In this document: one piece after another, positions 1 to 6,558 of the stretch
Numbering within the stretch: position 1 is the stretch's first letter
Layout of the letters: the number at the start of each line of letters is the position of its first letter
Program-made: the position numbers and the translations under genes
Virus record (IMG/VR): IMGVR_UViG_3300022539_000471
Coordinates: 1-31,579 of that record
Source: a virus
Reading direction: 5' to 3' (one strand)
Length of the DNA: 31,579 nucleotides
Notes under the pieces: generated by a model
The model's input: only the letters and a program-made list of their open reading frames with translations
Databases searched by the model: none
What the model was told of the DNA's origin: nothing

Positions 1-85
1 TACTCTTATCTAAGCAACGTACCTTCCCTCTAGGTATCCTTTTAGAGCTAGTAACCTCATCAGCAATCTTTTTTAAGCTATTCAT
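1..85 (-). CDS. Hypothetical protein, N-terminal fragment (cut by window edge)
   Basis: An ATG at 85-83 on the minus strand opens a frame without stop to base 1. It begins MNSLKKIADEV and continues for 28 residues, rich in Lys, Arg and Ser. An AGGAT sequence lies about 9 bases upstream, and a strong sigma70-like promoter (131-158, minus) points at it, which is the main reason to believe it. The fragment is too short to assign a family; the start 'KKIADEV' could belong to a small DNA-binding protein but nothing proves that. Confidence 0.55.
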   Translation of the reverse strand, partial: MNSLKKIADEVTSSKRIPRGKVRCLDKS

Positions 86-130
86 TCTACATCCTATAAA
101 CTACCTACGAGAGAATGGACTTTTAATTAC

Positions 131-158
131 ATTATACCACAGAATCACTAAAAGTCAA
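131..158 (-). promoter_or_regulatory. Sigma70-like promoter, leftward
   Basis: On the minus strand TTGACT (158-153) is followed after 16 bases by TATAAT (136-131). The same 16-base spacing is seen in the other two strong promoters of the window. It would drive the gene starting at base 85 with a leader of about 40 bases. Confidence 0.75.
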
Positions 159-170
159 TAGGTTTTCAGG

Positions 171-192
171 GATTGAAGCTCTCAGGGGAAGG
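171..192 (+). repeat. 22-base direct repeat, copy A
   Basis: GATTGAAGCTCTCAGGGGAA plus GG here matches 20 of 22 bases of the copy at 2153-2174. Copy A is upstream of the leftward promoter at 131-158; copy B is in the leader of the rightward early operon. Function unknown; a protein site or shared RNA leader element are possible. Confidence 0.6.
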
Positions 193-379
193 TAGGAAGC
201 TGAAAGCCGCTACCAGAGCGCATTACAGCAAAGACAGATTTTTTGGTCTAGGGAATAATGGAGTGCCAGAGATATATATTAGTCCCCCTGGGGGGTTTCG
301 CTTTCTCGGTGCTAGTATTAACACACAGAGAGATAACGCCATAGCTATAGCAAACAAAGTGCTAGGACAACTAAGCTAA
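173..379 (+). CDS. Questionable small ORF, 68 aa
   Basis: A TTG-initiated frame encodes 68 residues that I do not recognise, ending NKVLGQLS. It starts inside the 22-base repeat, has no convincing ribosome binding site and no promoter in its direction. Against chance, the second half (EIYISPPGGF onward) has a plausible composition. Its neighbours to left and right are both leftward genes, so it would be an isolated gene. I list it mainly because bases 86-616 otherwise hold only regulatory and structured elements. Confidence 0.25.
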   Translation: MKLSGEGRKLKAATRAHYSKDRFFGLGNNGVPEIYISPPGGFRFLGASINTQRDNAIAIANKVLGQLS

Positions 380-465
380 GGGCTTGGTTTGTAGTGGGAA
401 AAGTTAATTTAATGGCCTAGGGGAAGAGGAGATGTCTGACATATACCTACCCCCTTAGTGGTGAA

Positions 466-515
466 CAATTCCCTATCTGATCCTAGCTGATCTATACCTA
501 AAAGATCAGGAATTG
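466..515. other. Bipartite inverted repeat in the 380-616 gap
   Basis: CAATTCC (466-472) and CTGATC (477-482) are mirrored by GATCAG (504-509) and GGAATTG (509-515), giving a two-part stem with a 4-base bulge and a loop of about 21 bases. It lies beyond the terminator at 558-592, so it would be read only by readthrough of the leftward genes or from the plus strand. The rest of 380-616 shows no gene. Confidence 0.45.
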
Positions 516-557
516 AGCTATTCCAACACTAGTACCAAAAATGCTTTTTCATATTAT

Positions 558-592
558 AAAAAAAAGAGGATCAGAGTTTTACCCCTGATCCC
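558..592 (-). terminator. Intrinsic terminator of the leftward operon
   Basis: On the minus strand the stem GGATCAG (591-585) / CTGATCC (574-568) is followed by TC and a run of eight T (565-558). It sits just past the stop codon of the gene at 617-913, closing the operon 1410-617. Confidence 0.88.
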
Positions 593-616
593 CTTAGTCT
601 TCCCTGGTCTTAGAGA

Positions 617-913
617 TTATAATTCTATCCCTAATTCTTCCTGAACCCTCTTCATCAAGCTAGGGTCATCAAGCAGTTTAGACGCTAAGTCCTTTAGCTT
701 TTTGCGCTTCATTCTAGCTTCCCCGCCCTTCAGTGCTACCCTCTCAGCGTTGCAAGCGTCTGTTACTGTGCATCTGACATACTTTGTATATACCTTCTCC
801 TCTCCCTCTACCTTGATAGCTTCCTTCAGGTTAGACGCTATATCTACCCTGATCTCCACTTCTCTGTCAACACCTTCCACTTTCGCTTTGACTACTTTAT
901 CTAGCTTAATCAT
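617..913 (-). CDS. Hypothetical early protein, 98 aa
   Basis: The protein is strongly charged: an N-terminal stretch that looks like beta-strand (IKLDKVVKAKVEGV, EIRVDIASNL), then a Lys/Arg-rich segment (RMKRKKLKDLASKL) and an acidic helical end. GGGGGTGA lies about 5 bases before the ATG. It is the last gene of a three-gene leftward operon (1410 to 617) driven by the promoter at 1505-1532 and closed by the terminator at 558-592. I recognise no domain. Location next to the origin-like region makes an early regulatory or host-interaction role possible, but that is only inference from position. Confidence 0.75.
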   Translation of the reverse strand: MIKLDKVVKAKVEGVDREVEIRVDIASNLKEAIKVEGEEKVYTKYVRCTVTDACNAERVALKGGEARMKRKKLKDLASKLLDDPSLMKRVQEELGIEL

Positions 914-952
914 TAGTTATCACCCCCTTTCTTTTATAGGATATTGGTTGAT

Positions 953-1219
953 CTACTTACTCTCTGCTAATTTATGAATTAACGGTTTGTAGTATGCTAT
1001 TATTATTCTGTTCCATTTATCCTTATCGAGTATCTTCCCTTCCCTGATATAATAGTGTCTAGTCCTACCATTAGCACTTTCTTTATATAAATCACAGTAT
1101 CCTATTTCTTCCCCTATACCATAGGCGGATGTAGCTTTCTGGTATGCTTTAGCTAGTAGTATGCGTAGTATTAGCTTTAGCTTTCTCTCTTGCTTTCTTT
1201 GCCATGCTTTCTTGTTCAT
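953..1219 (-). CDS. Hypothetical basic early protein, 88 aa
   Basis: The N-terminal 30 residues are very basic (MNKKAWQRKQERKLKLILR), followed by a mixed region with YCDLYKES and RTRHYYIREG, then a hydrophobic/aromatic end. The ATG overlaps the stop of the upstream gene as TAATG, implying translational coupling. The basic start would suit nucleic acid binding, but no family is recognisable. Confidence 0.68.
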   Translation of the reverse strand: MNKKAWQRKQERKLKLILRILLAKAYQKATSAYGIGEEIGYCDLYKESANGRTRHYYIREGKILDKDKWNRIIIAYYKPLIHKLAESK

Positions 1220-1410
1220 TAGCTTACCCCCTTCGTTACTCTGTGTAATGCGGATAACATAATTGCCTGGTCTATTCCATTAGTTAGTCTGGGTATGTAT
1301 ACCTGTGTTTTATAACATATTCTATCTCTTACTAAAATTTCCCATAGCTGATACAATTCACAGCTATTCTTTAACCGTTTTATCTCTTCTCGTATGTCCA
1401 TATTATCCAT
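1219..1410 (-). CDS. Hypothetical early protein, 63 aa
   Basis: First gene of the leftward operon; GGGGGTAAGG precedes the ATG, and the promoter at 1505-1532 lies about 95 bases upstream. The protein is predicted helical with mixed charge (MDNMDIREEIKRLKNS start). A second in-frame ATG at codon 4 is possible. No family recognised. Confidence 0.65.
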   Translation of the reverse strand: MDNMDIREEIKRLKNSCELYQLWEILVRDRICYKTQVYIPRLTNGIDQAIMLSALHRVTKGVS

Positions 1411-1504
1411 ACCTTACCCCCTTTTTGTTGCTAGTAGGTAGTCCTATCTGCACGTCAAGATAAGACTATTTTCCTACTGCTTTATTTATCAAATAACTAT
1501 TCTT

Positions 1505-1532
1505 ATTATATACTAATTTTTCAAGTTGTCAA
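1505..1532 (-). promoter_or_regulatory. Strong sigma70-like promoter, leftward
   Basis: On the minus strand TTGACA (1532-1527) and TATAAT (1510-1505) are perfect consensus boxes separated by 16 bases. It matches the rightward promoter at 2022-2049 in the bases AGGGGTTGACAA, so the pair forms divergent early promoters. One TACTAAT repeat (1511-1517) lies in the spacer, so a protein binding these repeats could repress it. Confidence 0.88.
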
Positions 1533-1555
1533 CCCCTAGCATACAAACGAGATAC

Positions 1556-1964
<409 letters not shown>

Positions 1965-2021
1965 TGAATCCCGTATCCCTTGCCAGGAGCGGGTTATAGA
2001 ATTAGTGGTCTTTTTTAGGGG

Positions 2022-2049
2022 TTGACAAAGCTAATTTTTCGTCTATAAT
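2022..2049 (+). promoter_or_regulatory. Strong sigma70-like promoter, rightward early
   Basis: TTGACA (2022-2027) and TATAAT (2044-2049), both perfect, are spaced by 16 bases. Transcription would start near 2056, giving a leader of about 165 bases before the first gene at 2220, with the palindrome at 2086-2103 and the 22-base repeat copy B inside it. Confidence 0.88.
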
Positions 2050-2075
2050 ATAGACATATAAAGAGTTTACGTTCA

Positions 2076-2103
2076 TTGACAAATTGCTATATTAAAATAT
2101 AGC
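2076..2103 (+). promoter_or_regulatory. Second rightward promoter with overlapping palindrome
   Basis: TTGACA (2076-2081) is followed after 16 bases by TATAGC (2098-2103). GCTATATT (2086-2093), AA, AATATAGC (2096-2103) form a perfect palindrome with 8-base arms that covers the -10 box, as operators often do. A weaker inverted pair TATAGT (2113-2118) / ACTATA (2125-2130) follows. The promoter is a weaker match than 2022-2049. Confidence 0.6.
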
Positions 2104-2152
2104 ATACAAGATATAGTAGGTATAACTATAGCTATGTAAAAACATGCAGTAA

Positions 2153-2174
2153 GATTAAAGCTCTCAGGGGATGG
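2153..2174 (+). repeat. 22-base direct repeat, copy B
   Basis: GATTAAAGCTCTCAGGGGAT plus GG matches copy A at 171-192 at 20 of 22 positions. Here it lies in the untranslated leader of the early operon, about 45 bases before the first start codon. Confidence 0.6.
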
Positions 2175-2219
2175 AGGGCAGTCTTTGCTGTATTAGAATA
2201 AGAGGGAGGTGAAAGTAAC

Positions 2220-2408
2220 ATGGGCAAAGCTATGATACTAGCCAAAGAAACAGGCTTACCAGCGTATGTTGGTGATGGAGACATGGTATGTAATAAATGT
2301 GGAGAACTTTGGGATGTCTATGGGATCGGCCACGGAGATATGACCGCAAAAGAGAGGGATGTATTTCTAGCAGGTGACGGTTGTCCCTGCTGTAGAGAGG
2401 GAGGGTAA
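2220..2408 (+). CDS. Small zinc-ribbon protein, 62 aa
   Basis: Two cysteine pairs, CNKC near residues 24-27 and CPCC near 56-59, are spaced as in small zinc ribbons. GGGAGGTG lies 8 bases before the ATG. It is the first gene of the rightward early operon. Zinc binding follows from the cysteine pattern; no partner or specific role can be read. Confidence 0.75.
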   Translation: MGKAMILAKETGLPAYVGDGDMVCNKCGELWDVYGIGHGDMTAKERDVFLAGDGCPCCREGG

Positions 2409-2411
2409 GCT

Positions 2412-2597
2412 ATGCATAAAGTATTACAGGATGCTATAATCAAGTGTAGAATCCGCAAAGTTCACACAATCAGCCCATGGGAACAGACAGCGATGGATGC
2501 GTATTGCGCCTGCTGTCCATTAGGTGCAGAATGTGCTAACTATGAGCTTGGTGAGCAAGATACATTACACCATAAAAAGAAGGAGGAGAAAGCATGA
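2412..2597 (+). CDS. Small cysteine-rich early protein, 61 aa
   Basis: Cys12 and a cluster CACCPLGAEC in the second half suggest metal binding. The end is a charged tail HHKKKEEKA. It starts 3 bases after the previous stop and overlaps the next ATG as ATGA. Family unknown. Confidence 0.65.
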   Translation: MHKVLQDAIIKCRIRKVHTISPWEQTAMDAYCACCPLGAECANYELGEQDTLHHKKKEEKA

Positions 2598-3013
2598 CTA
2601 GAGAGCAACAAGAGGAGGTAGTAAGTATCATTCACGGGAAAGGAGGACGGCTTGAGAAGGTAGGTTGTTGGTCTACAGTTGTAGCAGTTAAAGGATGTAA
2701 AGTCCTCTACACGCATGAGATTAAGAAAATACTCAGCCTGTGAGCGAACATATATTTTCATGATGTAGAGATGATGATAAGTAATTGGCAAGCAGATCTA
2801 CCACCAAAGCCTGAGGTACAGGTGATAAAGATTAAGTCATTTAGTCCAGAAGAGCCTAACCTAGAGTTACGGCTTGACAGAGGAAATGACCATAGCCACG
2901 TTGAGCTGTGGAATAATGGGCAGATGTTGGGATATATGCACATAGATACTAGAAAAATACAGTGGTGCTCAAATGGCCCAGCTCAATGGATTAAACTAAG
3001 TGAGGATTGCTAA
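2594..3013 (+). pseudogene. Early gene interrupted by one in-frame TGA; paralogue of 3113-3520
   Basis: From ATG 2594 the frame is open to 3013 except for TGA at 2741-2743 (codon 50). Reading past it gives 138 further or remaining codons in the same register with no shift. Both halves match the intact protein at 3113-3520: MTREQ at the start, IYF-D then ISNW around residues 53-65, then DHSHVELW against DHDDVEIW, and MHI before the end. It may be a decayed copy, two proteins (49 aa, then from an ATG at 2771 or 2774), or a gene expressed by UGA readthrough. No ribosome site is evident before 2771. TGA is used normally as stop elsewhere, so the genetic code is not changed. Confidence 0.75.
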
Positions 3014-3029
3014 TTCATTCACAAAACCT

Positions 3030-3051
3030 GAGCCCTCCCCCACGAGGGCTC
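3030..3051. terminator. GC-rich hairpin, terminator-like without clear U tract
   Basis: GAGCCCTC (3030-3037) and GAGGGCTC (3044-3051) form a perfect 8-bp stem with loop CCCCAC, just after the stop of the interrupted gene. There is no T run downstream on the plus strand; on the minus strand only TTTTG follows. It may attenuate transcription or protect mRNA 3' ends. Confidence 0.55.
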
Positions 3052-3073
3052 ACGCTATCTTAGAGGATTACTA

Positions 3074-3090
3074 TATTCAAAAATTGAATA
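3074..3090 (+). promoter_or_regulatory. Palindromic element, copy 1 (TTCAAAAATTGAA)
   Basis: TATTCAA, AAA, TTGAATA is an inverted repeat with 7-base arms, 23 bases before the ATG at 3113 and directly upstream of its AAGGAGG. One of five copies in the window. Operator, promoter or RNA-level control are all possible. Confidence 0.72.
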
Positions 3091-3112
3091 AGCTAAGGAG
3101 GTGAGGAGAACC

Positions 3113-3520
3113 ATGACTAGAGAGCAAGCTAGAGAGATACTGAAGATGCTTGACAGAGGAGGGAAGATTGATAAGGATGGATACATCACTGGATGCCCTG
3201 TTTGGACTTCAACGATAGACCGCATACGTAAGGTAAATGGACTGATCTACTTTGATGACATTCAGGGAAAAATGCAGATAAGCAACTGGCCTGAGGATTT
3301 GGATGAGGAGGTAAAGGTAGTAATGAAGTTTAGGGGATTCGATGGAGAGGATATGGAGCTTAGAGTTACAGAGGAAAAGATAATGGATAAGGAGGCAGAC
3401 CACGACGATGTTGAAATTTGGAAAGAGGGGAAATGTATAGCCATGATGCACATTGAGGAAAAGATAATGTTTGTATGGCCTGAAAAGGCAGGACGTAAAA
3501 CCGTGCATCTTAAAGATTAG
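3113..3520 (+). CDS. Hypothetical early protein, 135 aa, intact paralogue of 2594-3013
   Basis: I place the start at ATG 3113 because AAGGAGG ends 11 bases upstream and the first residues MTREQ then match the paralogue; an in-frame GTG at 3101 overlaps that ribosome site. The protein has a short helical start, IYFDDIQGK and ISNW in the middle, and a DHDDVEIW...MHIEEK end that looks like alternating strands. No known domain is recognisable. It follows the first palindromic element, so it may begin a separately controlled segment of the early operon. Confidence 0.75.
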   Translation: MTREQAREILKMLDRGGKIDKDGYITGCPVWTSTIDRIRKVNGLIYFDDIQGKMQISNWPEDLDEEVKVVMKFRGFDGEDMELRVTEEKIMDKEADHDDVEIWKEGKCIAMMHIEEKIMFVWPEKAGRKTVHLKD

Positions 3521-3529
3521 GAGAAGCTC

Positions 3530-3781
3530 ATGAAGAAGCATAAGCTAGTAGAGCTCCTTGAGAAGCAAGCACAATTAGCGAAGCAACGTCATGCACCGTT
3601 AAGGGTAGAGCTTAGTAATGAAGAAAAGCTAAAGCTCGACATAATCAACCTTGAGAGACGTTTGGATGCATTGACTGAAGCCTGCGCTGTGTTAGCTAAT
3701 TGGGTTATAATGGCAGAGGGAGAGCAGTTGATGATGATTGATAAAGATGGCGGTGTGAACTTTAAGAGGCTTAGGTTATGA
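3530..3781 (+). CDS. Hypothetical coiled-coil protein, 83 aa
   Basis: Residues 1-60 are helical and charged with heptad-like leucines (VELLEKQAQLAKQ, LDIINLERRLDALTEA), so a short coiled coil is likely. The end is GGVNFKRLRL. The ATG follows AGGAGAAG, and the stop overlaps the next ATG as ATGA. Function unknown. Confidence 0.7.
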   Translation: MKKHKLVELLEKQAQLAKQRHAPLRVELSNEEKLKLDIINLERRLDALTEACAVLANWVIMAEGEQLMMIDKDGGVNFKRLRL

Positions 3782-3945
3782 GCTACGTGCATTCTATAAA
3801 AGAGTATGAAGTGAGGCTCATAGTTAGATATAGTCCTTATTTTCATAAGCCATCTATGGGTAGATTAGAGGCACGGCTGATGGATGAGATACCTTCGTGG
3901 GATATGGATATTGTGAGTATGGAAATTAGGGGGATGAGGAGATGA
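3778..3945 (+). CDS. Hypothetical protein, 55 aa
   Basis: A short frame beginning MSYVHSIKEYEVRLIVRY and ending SMEIRGMRR. It is held between neighbours by ATGA overlaps at both ends (3778 and 3942), which is the pattern of real genes in this operon and the main support for it. No motif recognised. Confidence 0.6.
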   Translation: MSYVHSIKEYEVRLIVRYSPYFHKPSMGRLEARLMDEIPSWDMDIVSMEIRGMRR

Positions 3946-4112
3946 GAGTGCATATCTATAAGGGTGGTATAATTCCAGAAGGAGACTATCCAGCCCGCAT
4001 CACAGATGTCATCCGTGTAAGACAAAGACTTGAGATTAAGTTCAGGATTACTGAGGGAAAGCATGCAGGCTGCTCTTTTACAACTTCAACTAGAGGGAGG
4101 TTTAGAAGATGA
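3942..4112 (+). CDS. Small protein resembling a truncated DUF669-type fold, 56 aa
   Basis: The segment IPEGDYPARITDV followed by LEIKFRITEGKHAGCSF resembles the N-terminal half of the protein at 7500-7871 (IPTAQYLCRITKAEQ, then EVAEGEHEGRVLFF). That family (DUF669) is phage-associated and often sits by recombination genes. This copy stops after the first half, so it could be a shortened paralogue or an independent small beta protein. ATGA overlaps join it to both neighbours. Confidence 0.6.
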   Translation: MRVHIYKGGIIPEGDYPARITDVIRVRQRLEIKFRITEGKHAGCSFTTSTRGRFRR

Positions 4113-4462
4113 AACAAGGTGATATAGTAGGTAAGGAGAAAGAACCCTGGTTAGGTAAGGTTACATGGGTAGATGAGGAAGCAGGACAATGTGGAGTAGT
4201 TTACACGAGTCCTACTGACTACCAGGGTGGAGCTAACATATTTAAGATCGACGAACTAAAGATCGTAGGCAGGGCTACAGCTGAGGAGATGGAGGATATA
4301 AATGAGCTGAGCATTGAAGAGCTCAGGGCTGAGGTTAGATCATTGAGAAACCAAAAGCGTAGGCCAGCAGGCATTAGGAAACAGAAGAGTAGGAAGCAAC
4401 TGCTTGCTGATAAGCTGAAGGGATTGACAACTGAGCAGATTGAGAAGTTGATGGAGGGGTAG
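4109..4462 (+). CDS. Hypothetical protein with SH3-like start and basic helical end, 117 aa
   Basis: Residues 1-55 (GDIVGKEKEPWLGKVTWVDEE, then CGVVY and FKIDELKIVG) look like a small beta barrel of the SH3 or KOW kind. Residues 60-85 are acidic and helical, and 83-100 are basic (NQKRRPAGIRKQKSRKQ), followed by a terminal helix. The basic patch could bind nucleic acid. Domain calls are by appearance only. GGGAGG precedes the ATG. Confidence 0.7.
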   Translation: MKQGDIVGKEKEPWLGKVTWVDEEAGQCGVVYTSPTDYQGGANIFKIDELKIVGRATAEEMEDINELSIEELRAEVRSLRNQKRRPAGIRKQKSRKQLLADKLKGLTTEQIEKLMEG

Positions 4463-4463
4463 G

Positions 4464-4652
4464 ATGAGTACGAGTTATTACTTAGTCTATGATTTTGGTG
4501 ATAAAGATGTAGAGGGTCTCCCTAAAATCACAGAGGTTAACGAAAAGAAGATCTTTGAGATATTAGATCGTGCACACGCAAATGATGATGATGCCGCAAT
4601 GAAGAAGATAGCAGTCTATAAACTAGGGAACTGTCTTATCGACTGGAGTTAA
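4464..4652 (+). CDS. Hypothetical acidic protein, 62 aa
   Basis: Starts one base after the previous stop with GGAGGGGT upstream. MSTSYYLVYDFGD, then a helical acidic middle (HANDDDAAMKK) and NCLIDWS at the end. No family recognised. Confidence 0.65.
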   Translation: MSTSYYLVYDFGDKDVEGLPKITEVNEKKIFEILDRAHANDDDAAMKKIAVYKLGNCLIDWS

Positions 4653-4654
4653 TC

Positions 4655-4771
4655 ATGCCCATATGGCTAATGAACATTGCAGCTAAAGCGGTTCAGGGTG
4701 TGCTGGTATTATGGGTAGGGATTTATGGGTTGGTATGTTTGTATTGTGCATGGAGGAATAGAAAGCATTAG
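4655..4771 (+). CDS. Tiny single-span membrane protein, 38 aa
   Basis: From ATG 4655 the frame encodes 38 residues: a hydrophobic span (about residues 12-31, VQGVLVLWVGIYGLVCLYCA) ending in a basic tail WRNRKH. This fits a small inner-membrane protein with the tail in the cytoplasm. No strong ribosome site is seen, so translation may be coupled to the preceding gene, whose stop is 2 bases away. Its TAG stop falls in the conserved CATTAGCA that precedes the palindromic element. Confidence 0.55.
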   Translation: MPIWLMNIAAKAVQGVLVLWVGIYGLVCLYCAWRNRKH

Positions 4772-4774
4772 CAT

Positions 4775-4789
4775 ATTCAAAAATTGAAT
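4775..4789 (+). promoter_or_regulatory. Palindromic element, copy 2
   Basis: ATTCAAAAATTGAAT lies 18 bases before the GTG at 4807 and just upstream of its GAGGAGG. It is preceded by CATTAGCA (4766-4773), which also precedes copies 3 and 4, and followed by TTAGT. Confidence 0.72.
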
Positions 4790-4806
4790 TTAGTGAGGAG
4801 GAGAAA

Positions 4807-5037
4807 GTGAAGATTACAGAAGGAAAGGCAACATACAGGACAATCACAATCGAGTTGGAGACAAGAGAGGAAGCACTGTTGGTGTCCCATCTCGTGAACA
4901 ATGCTCCAGGCATACCTCTAGTAGATTACTGCGAGCAGCGTGGGGTTGATGAGGAGAAGCTGTTCACACTCACCCATGAAATATATGCGGAGCTTGATGA
5001 CTTAGGTATTAACACTTGTTGTACTAAGGATTGCTAG
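4807..5037 (+). CDS. Hypothetical protein of a local paralogous family, 76 aa
   Basis: Starts at GTG behind GAGGAGGAGAA. The N-terminal pattern YRTITIELETREEALLVSHL recurs in the proteins at 6385-6558 (PVMIKLETPEELRCLESAL) and 6559-6777 (KVTIELEGEKELGCLDYLL), so these look like products of gene duplication within the operon. The end carries ELDDLGINTCC. Function unknown. Confidence 0.7.
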   Translation: MKITEGKATYRTITIELETREEALLVSHLVNNAPGIPLVDYCEQRGVDEEKLFTLTHEIYAELDDLGINTCCTKDC

Positions 5038-5051
5038 AAAAAGAGGCAAAT

Positions 5052-5978
5052 ATGGCTGATAGACCACTCATTCTAGATTATACCACCCTAAGCACCTTCT
5101 TAACATGTCGTAAGAAGCACTACTGGAGGAATGTTAGGAATCTTGTTGCCGTCGACGGTGCGGTTAGCTTAGCATTTGGTCACTCAACACATGGAGGGTG
5201 GGCAGTGTTTTATAAAGGGGAGGGAGATAAGGCTACGCTTAAGGCATTTGCATGTGAGTACAAAGACTTCCCTGTACCTGAGGGGGATAAGAGAACACTG
5301 AAGCGTGGGATGGAGTGCCTCGAGGATTATACGAAGAGGTATCAGCATAACCCATTTAAGGTAATCAATGTTGAGGTTAGCCATCAGGTTAAGATACATC
5401 CGCTGCTCACCTACGCTGCTAGGATGGATTTGATAATCAAATGGGAGGGAAGGATTTACGTAATGGAGCACAAGACTGCGAGTAAGCTAGGCTCGTACTT
5501 CTTTGATGCCTTTAAGCTGAACCATCAAGTCGATGGTTATTTCTTTGCTTGCATGGATAAGTATGGAGAATGTCATGGAGTATGGATTGACGCTATGCTC
5601 ATAGCAAAGACTAAGTTTAACTGTCTGAGGGATATTGTAGGGAGAGGGCCGAAGCATAAGGAAGAGTTCATCGAGGAGCTACTTGATATTGAGAAGAATA
5701 TGCGATGGGCTGAGAAGGAGCAGAGCTATCCGCTTGATAAAGGGAGCTGTGATTACTACGGTGCCTGTGTTTATAAAGACTTATGTTATTACAGGCATGA
5801 CAAGAAGATACTCAAACGCGTTATCGAAACAAGGTATACTGAGAGTGTTTGGGATGCAGCTAAAGGTAGGGAGGTAAAGGATGAATCAAAACATAAAAAG
5901 GAGTCTAGAACTGATGCACAATCGACCATTGAATCGAAAGGAAGCACGAAGCTTACTCCGCCGCATATGTCCGTGTAA
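5052..5978 (+). CDS. PD-(D/E)XK nuclease, RecB/Cas4-like, with probable Fe-S cluster, 308 aa
   Basis: The protein opens with a hydrophobic strand and a Cys-Arg motif (LTCRKKHYW, Cys19), has LAFGHSTHGG, then RMDLIIKWEGRIYVMEHKTA, which holds the catalytic Asp and Glu-x-Lys of the PD-(D/E)XK fold, then NHQVDGYFFA, the Gln motif. Near the end CDYYGACVYKDLC adds three cysteines; with Cys19 this is the layout of a 4Fe-4S cluster in Cas4 and AddB nucleases. Such phage enzymes process DNA ends in recombination. I chose ATG 5052 (AAAGAGG upstream) over TTG 5031. The last 30 or so residues are Lys/Ser-rich and overlap the next gene by 98 bases. Confidence 0.87.
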   Translation: MADRPLILDYTTLSTFLTCRKKHYWRNVRNLVAVDGAVSLAFGHSTHGGWAVFYKGEGDKATLKAFACEYKDFPVPEGDKRTLKRGMECLEDYTKRYQHNPFKVINVEVSHQVKIHPLLTYAARMDLIIKWEGRIYVMEHKTASKLGSYFFDAFKLNHQVDGYFFACMDKYGECHGVWIDAMLIAKTKFNCLRDIVGRGPKHKEEFIEELLDIEKNMRWAEKEQSYPLDKGSCDYYGACVYKDLCYYRHDKKILKRVIETRYTESVWDAAKGREVKDESKHKKESRTDAQSTIESKGSTKLTPPHMSV

Positions 5979-6183
5979 GAGTGGAAAGCTTTATAAGAAT
6001 TGCTGTCTTGAGGATGACATACGCAGGATGGTTAAGAAGCAGGCGTGGATACTGAAGGAGAAGAAGAGAGGGGAGATTAAGATTACTTCTGGTTATAGAA
6101 CAGCAGAGCAGAATAAAAACGTAGGAGAAGCACCTAAATCAATTCACTTGAAGGAGAGGCGCAATGAGAAAGATATGGGTTGA
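5881..6183 (+). CDS. SEC-C motif protein with a C-terminal M15-peptidase relic, 100 aa
   Basis: Residues 29-42 (RICPCKSGKLYKNCC) form a SEC-C zinc motif, known from the SecA tail and many small proteins. Residues 66-93 (IKITSGYRTAEQNKNVGEAP then SIHL) closely match the substrate site of the M15 peptidase at 9160-9627 (VVITSGYRTPAHNEKVGGAA then SFHM) but stop before the catalytic Asp and the second His. A peptidase function is excluded by what is missing. GGGAGG precedes the ATG, which lies inside the end of the nuclease gene. A recombination scar is the likeliest origin. Confidence 0.75.
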   Translation: MNQNIKRSLELMHNRPLNRKEARSLLRRICPCKSGKLYKNCCLEDDIRRMVKKQAWILKEKKRGEIKITSGYRTAEQNKNVGEAPKSIHLKERRNEKDMG

Positions 6184-6394
6184 GCGTGCTGAGGTAGAGC
6201 GATACATTGTACGTGATGCTGAAGAAGCCAAAGATTTATATATGGATGAGGATAGAGGCGTCAAGATTGGTGAGGCAGAGTACGATGAACTAATGCAGAT
6301 GAGAAAGGTTTATCATCGCTTTCAGCAGGAGCTAGAAAGATTATGGGTTAAGGAACGAAAACATCTATATGAAGGAGGCGAGTTATGCAGGTAA
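6164..6394 (+). CDS. Hypothetical charged helical protein, 76 aa
   Basis: GGAGAGG precedes the ATG, and the gene overlaps the previous one by 20 bases and the next by 10. The protein is rich in Glu, Arg and Lys and almost wholly helical (EYDELMQMRKVYHRFQQELE). No motif recognised. Confidence 0.65.
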   Translation: MRKIWVERAEVERYIVRDAEEAKDLYMDEDRGVKIGEAEYDELMQMRKVYHRFQQELERLWVKERKHLYEGGELCR

Positions 6395-6558
6395 CAAGGG
6401 AGAAGGTATGGACACCAGTGATGATTAAGCTGGAAACACCCGAGGAACTGAGATGTCTAGAGAGTGCTTTGTACTGTGCTATAACAAGCATTGGCAGTTG
6501 TAGTTCTACTTGGCACAGATTTGCTTATGAGTTTCTCCATGAACTAAGGAGGGAGTAA
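6385..6558 (+). CDS. Hypothetical protein of the local paralogous family, 57 aa
   Basis: ATG 6385 follows GAAGGAGG by 6 bases and the frame ends at TAA 6556-6558, directly before the next ATG. Residues 10-30 (TPVMIKLETPEELRCLESAL) match the family pattern of 4807-5037 and 6559-6777. The second half has no match to the paralogues. Function unknown. Confidence 0.65.
   Translation: MQVTREKVWTPVMIKLETPEELRCLESALYCAITSIGSCSSTWHRFAYEFLHELRRE

Noticed and set aside
2741-2743. Altered genetic code with TGA as a sense codon
   Set aside because: Many genes end in TGA with tight ATGA overlaps (for example 12441-13670 and 3778-3945), and this is the only in-frame TGA seen.
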